A stretch of DNA of 12,238 bases from Candidatus Poribacteria bacterium (GTDB taxonomy: Bacteria > Poribacteria > WGA-4E > PCPOR2b). The notes below the pieces were generated by a model. That model ran no database searches and was not told the DNA's origin. It saw nothing but the letters and a program-made list of their open reading frames with translations. The translations under genes were made by a program, and so were the position numbers. Positions 1-6,079 of the stretch are shown in pieces. The DNA is taken from assembly GCA_027296925.1 (NCBI GenBank), contig JAPUIP010000203.1, forward strand, positions 1 through 12,238, read 5' to 3'. Every line of letters starts with the position of its first letter. Position 1 is the first letter of the stretch.

Positions 1-1995
1 ATCACCTTGTTCTTCTTTATCATTTTCCCCTGCTTCCGTACCCTCATTTTCGGATTCTCTGGCTTGCTGCATCTCCTCTTTCATGGTAACCCATTCCGCT
101 TCAAACTGGCGAGCAACCTCCTCAAAGGTCGGCGTGGGTTCTTTCTCAATCAGTTGAAAGATGTAAACGCCTCGATCTGTATTCACGGTCCGGGTGACCT
201 CACCGGGCTTCTTGAGCCGCTTTACCGAGTATTGCCAACGCGTATCCATTTCGTTGAGTCGCAGCCACTCACCTTGATTGACCTCAGAAAGCTCTGCCTC
301 GTCGTATGCCACAGCTAATTCTGCCAGCGGTTTCGCCGCATTAATGTGCGCTTGAATCTCCGCCGCGGTATTCTTAATTGCGGTCCGGGTTTCATCGCTG
401 GGTTGGATCGCGATGTCAATTCGGCGGATCTGGATTTCTCGCTCACCGTAAACCTCAAGCACGCGTTCAACTTTCAGAATATGAAATGCAAATTCCGTCC
501 GCAAAATCGGGGTAATCTCCCCCGCTTGACGTTGAAAGGCCGCCTCTTCCAGGATTGCATCCAACCGGAGTTCGCCTTCCGCATCGCGTTCTCCGCGTAC
601 CAGAAACCCCATGTCGCCGCCCTGATAGCGCGTGTCCTGATGGTCTGAGTCATTCTCGGCGATCTGTGCAAAATCCGCATCCTCCGCTTGCAGTTGGTTG
701 TAGATGTCCTCCGCCTTTTCGCGAGCGGCAGCGATGTCTTCTTCGTTAATCTTATATTCCAGAAAGATCTGACGAAGTTTATATACGTCGTACTCCCCTC
801 GCAAGCGATCCGAGAGTTCCTGCGCCTTTTCGTCCAGTTTTGCCCGATCGCCCGGCGTTGCATCAGGGGGCAGCGGGATGAAAATCTCCTGAAACTTGAC
901 ATCGTTGACGCGATATTTTCCTTCGAGTCCGCCACCACGTCCACGGCGACTCGTCTGCTCAAACAGAAGTGCACCGTCATATCGATGACGGCGCGCCAAA
1001 GGCAAGATGACGTTGAGGAACGCTCCTTGATAGCTGCTCTGCCCAATCTTGACGATAATCTTGGCAACCTTATCCTCCTTGCGTAGATCGCGACGGTAGA
1101 CGGGAAAATAGAAGAGTGGGATGCCGCCGACCTTCAGGACAACGTTCTTGGCCATCAGCTCCTTGTCCATCTTGACAATAATCTGCGACGCGCTAAAGTA
1201 AAAATGTGGATGCTTAAGAGAACACGTCGTCAGTGAGCCGCCGCGGATATAGGATTCATCATCTTCGACCTTGAAGATTTCAGAGCCGCGATAGTACCAC
1301 GGATCGTTGTACGTGAATCCTTCGCGGATAATCCCCTTTTTCGTTTCAAGATTGTAAACTAACTCATTCGCAAAGGTTTCCTCGTTGCCAACGAGGAGAT
1401 GGACATTTCCCGCTGCACGCATAATATTTTCGCCGAAATCCGCCCAGATATGGTCCGCATACAGGACCACATCCTCGTATTTGATCAGCCCGTTGCCGTG
1501 AATCTGGATCAGGTTATTATGAAAATTGAGGTCGTCGCCCTTTGCAACGAGTTCACCTTCTTCGGGGGTAGCCGTTTCCGGATCGAGCCCACGACCGACA
1601 TCAGCGCGTTCTTCGGCTGAAGGAAGTTCTGCTGAGTCGTCAGTCTCAGTTGCGGGGGGAGTCTCTTCCGGATCGAGCCCACGACTGGCATCAGCGGGTT
1701 CTTCGGAAGAAGGTTGGTTGTCGGCTGAAGGGGGGTCTGCTGAGTCGTTAGTCTGCGTTGCAGGCGCATCTTCATCAGCAGGGATTTGGGCAGCTAAGTC
1801 CCCGGCAGGCAGGAGGAAACAGAAAATGAGTATCGTAGTCGAGCAGAAGCAGCGTGTGAGAAAGGGGAAGTGACGAGCGAGAGGGGATTCATCGTGCGTA
1901 GTACATAAAGCGAAAAGTGTAAAACGTAAAACGTCTAGCCGTCGGCAGGTGAACCTTTCAAGCGTTTTTTCTTTTCTTTCTTCCCTCCCTTCCAT
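1..1995 (-). CDS. lptD: LptD/OstA-like protein with two fused parvulin domains (partial, C-terminus outside window)
   Basis: One uninterrupted frame of 665 codons from an ATG at 1995 to the window edge, without a stop. Residues ~50-70 are hydrophobic and end in LAAQ, a likely signal peptide. Residues 71-146 are an acidic, Pro/Ser-rich linker. Residues ~147-315 match the LptD N-terminal OstA domain: repeated short strands, GGSLTTCSLKHPHFYFSA, and MAKNVVLKVGGIPLFYFPVY. Residues ~318-362 look like the first LptD barrel strands (RRGRGGGLEGKYR). The chain then enters a parvulin domain (~404-512, with GGDMGF at 459-464 and FAFHILKVE) and a second, more degenerate one (~519-618), then an acidic tail. 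LptD inserts lipopolysaccharide into the outer membrane; parvulins are periplasmic prolyl isomerases or chaperones. The first-histidine positions are Gln409 and Arg525; the second are His505 and Tyr611. The gene starts 21 bases after the SurA-like gene. Whether a barrel follows is unseen; an LptA-like periplasmic protein with a parvulin tail is the alternative. Confidence 0.82.
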   Translation of the reverse strand, partial: MEGREERKEKTLERFTCRRLDVLRFTLFALCTTHDESPLARHFPFLTRCFCSTTILIFCFLLPAGDLAAQIPADEDAPATQTNDSADPPSADNQPSSEEPADASRGLDPEETPPATETDDSAELPSAEERADVGRGLDPETATPEEGELVAKGDDLNFHNNLIQIHGNGLIKYEDVVLYADHIWADFGENIMRAAGNVHLLVGNEETFANELVYNLETKKGIIREGFTYNDPWYYRGSEIFKVEDDESYIRGGSLTTCSLKHPHFYFSASQIIVKMDKELMAKNVVLKVGGIPLFYFPVYRRDLRKEDKVAKIIVKIGQSSYQGAFLNVILPLARRHRYDGALLFEQTSRRGRGGGLEGKYRVNDVKFQEIFIPLPPDATPGDRAKLDEKAQELSDRLRGEYDVYKLRQIFLEYKINEEDIAAAREKAEDIYNQLQAEDADFAQIAENDSDHQDTRYQGGDMGFLVRGERDAEGELRLDAILEEAAFQRQAGEITPILRTEFAFHILKVERVLEVYGEREIQIRRIDIAIQPSDETRTAIKNTAAEIQAHINAAKPLAELAVAYDEAELSEVNQGEWLRLNEMDTRWQYSVKRLKKPGEVTRTVNTDRGVYIFQLIEKEPTPTFEEVARQFEAEWVTMKEEMQQARESENEGTEAGENDKEEQGD
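1576..1755 (-). repeat. Imperfect tandem duplication within the Pro/Ser/Glu linker of the LptD-parvulin gene
   Basis: Two copies of a roughly 72-90 base unit occur at about 1576-1647 and 1666-1755. The identical 20-base core TTCCGGATCGAGCCCACGAC (plus strand) is at 1576-1595 and 1666-1685, exactly 90 bases apart. In protein it encodes RGLDPE at residues 105-110 and 135-140, each preceded by similar DDSAE/NDSAD and PSAEE/PSSEE stretches. The repeat lies in a linker predicted to be disordered, between the signal peptide and the OstA domain, and keeps the reading frame. Confidence 0.8.
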
Positions 1996-1998
1996 TCG

Positions 1999-2010
1999 TC
2001 CTTTCCTTCT
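1999..2010 (-). promoter_or_regulatory. Ribosome-binding site fixing the start of the LptD-parvulin gene
   Basis: The purine-rich AGAAGGAAAGGA lies three bases before the ATG at 1995. This ATG is the only ATG, GTG or TTG in frame ahead of the hydrophobic signal segment, so it is the best start. The cost is an unusual ~50-residue N-terminal extension before the hydrophobic core. Confidence 0.55.
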
Positions 2011-2016
2011 TTACCT

Positions 2017-3372
2017 TCACTGAAGCGACTTAATCTTAATGAAGGAATGTTCCATGAGTACATCTGTGTAAGCTTTCCATTCCTCCTGAAACTTTTGCTC
2101 TCGCAGCATCAGTCGGATCTGATTCTTTTCTTCTTCGCTTAATTCTGGTGCCTTGCGACTATCAATCTTGAAAATATGCACGCCATACGTCGTCTGGATC
2201 GGTGTGGTATATTGACCCACGGAAAGCCCTTCGATAATTTTCCGTGTTCTGGGATTAAGCTCAGTGAGCGAGCGAATCCCGAGATCTCCACCATTGGTCC
2301 TCGTTTCCAGGTCATCAGAATACCGTTGAGCGAGTCTGTTAAAATCTTCACCCTGGTTCAATTTCTGAAGGATGCCATCTGCACGTTCATAGGCATCCTG
2401 GATGGCTTCATCGCTCGGTTTCAGACCGACAATCAGATAACGAAACGCCACCTCCCGATCATCTTTGCGTTCCACTCTGAAAAGGTAAAGCCCCTCATTG
2501 CCTTCGATCGGTTCACTCATTTCACCGGCGTTGAGTGTTGAAAGCGCAGTGCGAAAGGTATCGGAGAGCTCGTCTACTTCAGCAATCGGCAGTTCGATCA
2601 ATTTGCCAAGCCGCGCCTTCTGTGCCTCATTGTCGGCGTAACGTTGCGCAAGTGCTTCAAAATCCTCTCCCGCCTTTACGGCCTCAATGATCGAATGGAT
2701 TTTTTGCAGCGCGAGTTGCCGATCCGCCTCGCTTGGCTTGAAGGTAATGAAGATATGTCGGAGGTGTACCTCATCTGCCTTAGTTGTGAATTCGGCACGG
2801 TTTTCTTCAAAAAACTCCTGCACATCCGTATCCCGGACCTGGAGCCGTGGGAGAATACGTCGCATCACAAGTTGGTCCGCCATCAGATTGCGCTTCGCTT
2901 GCTCCCGGAAAGCGATCAGGGTGTAGCCCTCTCTCTTCAATGCCTCAATGAACTCTTCCTCGGTGTTAATCTTATACTGATTCTTGAAGTTCTGGAGATA
3001 TTGCTCGACCTGGGCAGGGGTGATTTCGATCTTTAGCGTTAATGCCGTCTCGACAAGGAGCATTTGGCGGATTAACCGATCGAGGAGTTCTGAGCGTTCC
3101 TGTTCCGCCCGTTGCATTGCTTCACGCTCGCTGAAGCGGTAGTAACCTTGCTGGAGCTCCGCCGCACGCTGCTTTACAATGGTGTCGAGTTCCCACTTGG
3201 TGATCACGCTGTCATTGACGTAAGCCATAATCTGGTCGAATGTTCGCGCGACAGCCGAATTGGGTGCGATAGAAAGGCTGAACAGGAAGAGAGCGAGGCA
3301 GCCGATAATTTTCAGCGAAAATATACTTGAAAATGCAGATGTGTCATGCATGAGACGTATAATGTGATACAC
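2017..3372 (-). CDS. surA: SurA-like periplasmic chaperone with two parvulin domains
   Basis: A protein of up to 451 residues. A hydrophobic segment (~21-38) ends in NSAVAR, a likely Sec signal cleaved after AVA. The SurA N-terminal chaperone region (~43-180) opens with TFDQIMAYVNDSVITKWELD, typical of SurA, and the first parvulin domain begins at ~200. Parvulin 1 spans ~200-300 (LRHIFI, His206; the second-histidine position is Tyr296). Parvulin 2 spans ~307-402 (GGDLG at 361-365, YGVHIFKI with His399; the first-histidine position is Tyr312). A helical tail returns after the last domain, as in SurA. E. coli SurA (about 430 residues) escorts outer-membrane proteins including LptD, which fits the next gene. 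The start is uncertain: GTG at 3372 or ATG at 3351 (MHDTSAF), neither with a clear ribosome-binding site. Other members of the PrsA/PpiD group are possible; the length and domain order favour SurA. Confidence 0.88.
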   Translation of the reverse strand: MYHIIRLMHDTSAFSSIFSLKIIGCLALFLFSLSIAPNSAVARTFDQIMAYVNDSVITKWELDTIVKQRAAELQQGYYRFSEREAMQRAEQERSELLDRLIRQMLLVETALTLKIEITPAQVEQYLQNFKNQYKINTEEEFIEALKREGYTLIAFREQAKRNLMADQLVMRRILPRLQVRDTDVQEFFEENRAEFTTKADEVHLRHIFITFKPSEADRQLALQKIHSIIEAVKAGEDFEALAQRYADNEAQKARLGKLIELPIAEVDELSDTFRTALSTLNAGEMSEPIEGNEGLYLFRVERKDDREVAFRYLIVGLKPSDEAIQDAYERADGILQKLNQGEDFNRLAQRYSDDLETRTNGGDLGIRSLTELNPRTRKIIEGLSVGQYTTPIQTTYGVHIFKIDSRKAPELSEEEKNQIRLMLREQKFQEEWKAYTDVLMEHSFIKIKSLQ

Positions 3373-3461
3373 TGTCGGTTAGATTTTTGAAAAGGGAATG
3401 CAAATTTTCAGACCGGATTTAACAACATAAGATGTGCCCTGTTTCTGATTCGGAAGTTCGC

Positions 3462-4487
3462 TTACTGTTCTGAATCATCGGTGGCATCGGGTTCGGCCTG
3501 GGATTCGTTCACTTCCGCCGGTGTTTCGAGAGCAGGTTCGGCCTCAGCCCCTTCCATGTTTACCGGCGGCTCGGGAATTCGATCACTATAGGTTTCTACC
3601 TTCGCTCGTTCATGGATTCGGATGAGCCAATCGGTCATCAGTTCTTCACGCTTTTCATGTTTGACGGCTCTTTCCACCGCCCCACGAACAGCTTTTTCAT
3701 CCAAAGTTTTTTGGCGTTCCGGTTGGTAGTCTTCCTTGCGGAAGATCATGTGATATTTTTGCCCGCGAGTCTCAATGGTAAGAATCTCCTCGTGGAGTTG
3801 ACCGATTTCTAGCCTAAACGCCGCCTCACCGAAAGCTTTTATTTCCTCTCCCGAATAGGTGGTGCGAGTAAAATAGTCGGTATCGCCGGGGGTTGTGGGA
3901 TTTGATCCGGGGCCGACCAACTCACCCTTGTCGGACAGTTCTTTGGCAAGTTCGGCTATGTCTTCTCCATCTTGGATTCGCTGGAAGATTTCCTTTGCTC
4001 GGTCTTCCTTTGTGAGGGTAATGCACGTCAGGCGGGCCTTATCCGGCTCGACATAATCGTCCTTATGCGCCTCATAGTAGAGCCGGTAGTCTTCCTCAGT
4101 CATCCTGAGTTTCTCGTCAACTTCGGCTTTTGTGATTTTATCAACCAGCAATTCGTGGTAGTAGTTATGTACCTTCTTCAGAATCTCGGGGTCTTCATCA
4201 AGCTTCTGGTCTTTGGCGAGGCAGAGTATCAGACGGCTTTCGGCCATGAGGGACATGTACTCCTCAAGCCCCTCTTTATGTTGATACTGCCGTTGTTTGA
4301 ACTCAGGAAGTTCGCTAATCTCCTGTTGCATCTCCTCGAGCGTGATCTGATGTTTTCCGTCCCATTCAAATTCAGCAATCACCGTTCCATCAGCCCCAGT
4401 TGCCTTTCCACCGCAGCCGTGGAAGGGGATGCTGAGAACAACGGCACTCAGCAAAATAATACCGATAATCATTCCGCGAACTTTCAC
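3462..4487 (-). CDS. Exported parvulin-like (PrsA/SurA-type) protein, probable lipoprotein, copy A
   Basis: A protein of 341 residues with a hydrophobic start (~6-20) and Cys25 in the context IPFHGC, a weak lipobox, so membrane anchoring is likely but not certain. Residues ~40-125 are a helical SurA_N-like region. The parvulin-type domain is ~126-250: ARLTCITLT aligns with the usual ARHILV strand and places Cys155 where the first conserved histidine should be, while KYHMIFRKE keeps the second one (His246). The motif GPGSNP at ~192-197 stands near where most parvulins have GGDLG. The C-terminal ~40 residues are acidic and low-complexity. It is a clear paralog of the gene at 4569-5522, with the same domain order and shared GPGSNP, MIFRKE, PERQK and RIPEPP. 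Probable role: periplasmic folding helper acting with the SurA-like protein; prolyl isomerase activity is doubtful. It starts at GTG with a strong Shine-Dalgarno. Confidence 0.85.
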   Translation of the reverse strand: MKVRGMIIGIILLSAVVLSIPFHGCGGKATGADGTVIAEFEWDGKHQITLEEMQQEISELPEFKQRQYQHKEGLEEYMSLMAESRLILCLAKDQKLDEDPEILKKVHNYYHELLVDKITKAEVDEKLRMTEEDYRLYYEAHKDDYVEPDKARLTCITLTKEDRAKEIFQRIQDGEDIAELAKELSDKGELVGPGSNPTTPGDTDYFTRTTYSGEEIKAFGEAAFRLEIGQLHEEILTIETRGQKYHMIFRKEDYQPERQKTLDEKAVRGAVERAVKHEKREELMTDWLIRIHERAKVETYSDRIPEPPVNMEGAEAEPALETPAEVNESQAEPDATDDSEQ

Positions 4488-4493
4488 GCGATG

Positions 4494-4500
4494 TCCTCCT
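4494..4500 (-). promoter_or_regulatory. Strong Shine-Dalgarno for parvulin-like copy A
   Basis: AGGAGGA sits six bases before the GTG at 4487 (minus strand). It supports GTG as the start rather than the ATG five codons later. Confidence 0.75.
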
Positions 4501-4568
4501 TAAATTTTTTGTAATGGTATCATCAAGAGTAGTGGCGAATTACCAGATTCTTCCATCGTTGCTTTCAC

Positions 4569-5522
4569 CTATTTTTCCGATTGCTCCTCCTGAACATCTT
4601 CCTCGGGCGGGGGCTCAGGGATGCGTTCCGGATAAGTTTTGAGCTTACCTTGTGCTGTAACCCCTGCGACCCACTCTGTGATGCGTTGTCGTTTCTTCTC
4701 ACGCTTCACAGGATACTCAACTCTGGATTTTACCTCTTCAAAGAGCTTTTGACGTTCAGGTTTGTGCTCTTCTTTACGGAAGATCATGTAATAGGTCTGT
4801 TCATCGATGTCGAGTTCAAACACATGTTCCGTCGTTTCGCCCAACTCCATCTCAAAGACCGCGTCAGTGAAATCCTGAGCCTTTATGGAGGCATCTCGGG
4901 AAAATAAGCCGGTGTTCCCTGGCTCATCGGGATTGGAACCCGGCCCAGCCAGTTTTCCTTGTGCCGAAAGTTCCTTCGCCATCTCAAGGATGTCCTTGCC
5001 GCCTTTGATCTGTTCCAGTGTCTCATGCGCGAGCTCTTCATCGGTTACGGTAATGCAGGTTGCCCGCACCTTGGCCTTCTCGATATATGTATCTTTGTTC
5101 TCCTCGTAATACTGTTGGAAGTCCTCCTCTGTAACAGAGACTTTTTCATCAACTTCCATCTCCGTTAGGCGTTCAATCATCAGTTGATGCTTATATTCTT
5201 CCCGGTTCTTATGAAATCCCTCATCTTTATCGAATCCTTGCTCGATCGCCGCGAGCAGTTTGAGTTTTTCGTTGATGAGTTCCTCAAGATATGTCGTTTT
5301 CCCCTTTTTGGTTTGGTATTTAGTTCTACGGTAGCGCGGCAGGTCTTTAATCGCTGCATTGAGGTCTGCAAGCGAAATCTGGTGCACGCCGTTCCACTCG
5401 TATTGAGCTACAATAACCTGGCTTTCGTCCATTGGCCCAGCGGCTTCCTGAGACTGCACAATTTGCCAACTGATTAAAGCGGCTGCCGCGATGGCGACGA
5501 AAACGAGAAACTTTCTCTTCAT
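4569..5522 (-). CDS. Exported parvulin-like (PrsA/SurA-type) protein, copy B
   Basis: A protein of 317 residues starting at ATG with GGAG about 10 bases upstream. MKRKFLVFVAIAAAALISW is a classic signal peptide, with probable cleavage near QSQEAA; there is no lipobox cysteine, so unlike copy A it may be soluble or anchored by an uncleaved helix. Residues ~41-125 are a helical N-domain. The parvulin-type domain is ~127-250, with VRATCITVT (Cys156 at the first-histidine position) and QTYYMIFRKE (Tyr245 at the second), so both conserved histidines are gone. GPGSNPDEPGNTG at ~193-205 is shared with copy A. The C-terminus is acidic and Pro-rich (RIPEPPPEE). The two copies lie head to tail 81 bases apart and look like an old tandem duplication. 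By context a periplasmic chaperone; the loss of active-site residues argues against isomerase activity. Confidence 0.83.
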   Translation of the reverse strand: MKRKFLVFVAIAAAALISWQIVQSQEAAGPMDESQVIVAQYEWNGVHQISLADLNAAIKDLPRYRRTKYQTKKGKTTYLEELINEKLKLLAAIEQGFDKDEGFHKNREEYKHQLMIERLTEMEVDEKVSVTEEDFQQYYEENKDTYIEKAKVRATCITVTDEELAHETLEQIKGGKDILEMAKELSAQGKLAGPGSNPDEPGNTGLFSRDASIKAQDFTDAVFEMELGETTEHVFELDIDEQTYYMIFRKEEHKPERQKLFEEVKSRVEYPVKREKKRQRITEWVAGVTAQGKLKTYPERIPEPPPEEDVQEEQSEK

Positions 5523-5607
5523 AATGATGTTGCTCCTTTCGATTTTAGGTATAGTTGGTTTTCACCCTCCGCCTACCAAGAATCAAGGGCGAGTGAAAAT
5601 ATGTTAT

Positions 5608-6020
5608 CTAGATCTCTGCGTAAAGATCAATTTGGAACTCCCCGTCGTGAGCGGGGTTCGGAATAATCTGATGCTCCCGGAGATCAAGAACAAAATCGAG
5701 TTCTTCCAGCGAGATTTGCCCAATCAGGTTCGGGCAATCATCAGGAACTTCGGTCACATTCACAATGCCCTCCCGTTCCATCAGGGAAAGATGAGCACCA
5801 CTGTAGACGTTTCGCGTCACAATACCGTTAGTTGTGCGAGCTTTCCGCTGCCCTAAGAGCGGTAAACCGAGCCGTTCAATCACGCTCTGTTTCAGGCAAA
5901 GCATTGTCCTATTGCCTCGATTTCAATGCGACGCACATCCCCCGCTTCTAAATATCCGCGCTCGACTAACATTTCGTCCATGAAATTTTTAACCTGTATT
6001 GTCGCAGTAATCTTCCCCAT
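5608..6020 (-). pseudogene. Retropepsin-like (clan AA) aspartyl protease, catalytic region deleted and frame broken
   Basis: Two overlapping pieces read in different frames. Piece 1 (5892-6020, 42 codons) begins MGKITATIQVKNFMDE, has AAGGGAG upstream, and ends IEIEAIGQCFA then stop. Piece 2 (5608-5904, 98 codons) begins MLCLKQSVIERLGLPLLGQ and contains VPDDCPNLIGQISLEELDF and IIPNPAHDGE, typical of the second half of a family of small single-domain aspartyl proteases. In intact relatives as I remember them, the join reads roughly VEDALVDTGATTLSLP. Here RIEIEA runs almost straight into TMLCL, so the LVDTGA segment with the catalytic Asp-Thr-Gly is missing and the frame shifts. Loss of about six codons is too much for a single-base sequencing slip. 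It lies between mfd and the parvulin genes and its function is unrelated to either as far as I can tell. Piece 2 could still be translated, but it could not be a protease. Confidence 0.72.
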
Positions 6021-6079
6021 TGGGCATATCTCCCTTGTGTTTAGCACATTTCAATACACCACTTCTCACCCTTGGCGCG

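Noticed and set aside
474..1067. Minus-strand open frame of 197 codons overlapping the LptD-parvulin gene
   Set aside because: It is in a different frame from the OstA/parvulin frame, is Arg/Ser-rich without domain features, and is fully explained by the real gene, which lacks a stop only because it runs off the window.
3340..3375. Possible -10 element (CATTATAC) near the SurA-like start
   Set aside because: No acceptable -35 partner at 16-18 bases, and the element overlaps one of the two candidate start codons; too weak to annotate.
3972..4514. Plus-strand open frame of 180 codons opposite parvulin-like copy A
   Set aside because: The translation shows no signal peptide, motif or codon pattern of its own; it is antisense to a well-supported gene.
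5559..5599. Imperfect hairpin (TTTTCAC with GTGAAAA, plus CGCC with GGCG) between the pseudogene and parvulin copy B, considered as a terminator
   Set aside because: The stem is interrupted by a bulge, and no run of T follows on the minus strand, so it does not look like a rho-independent terminator.
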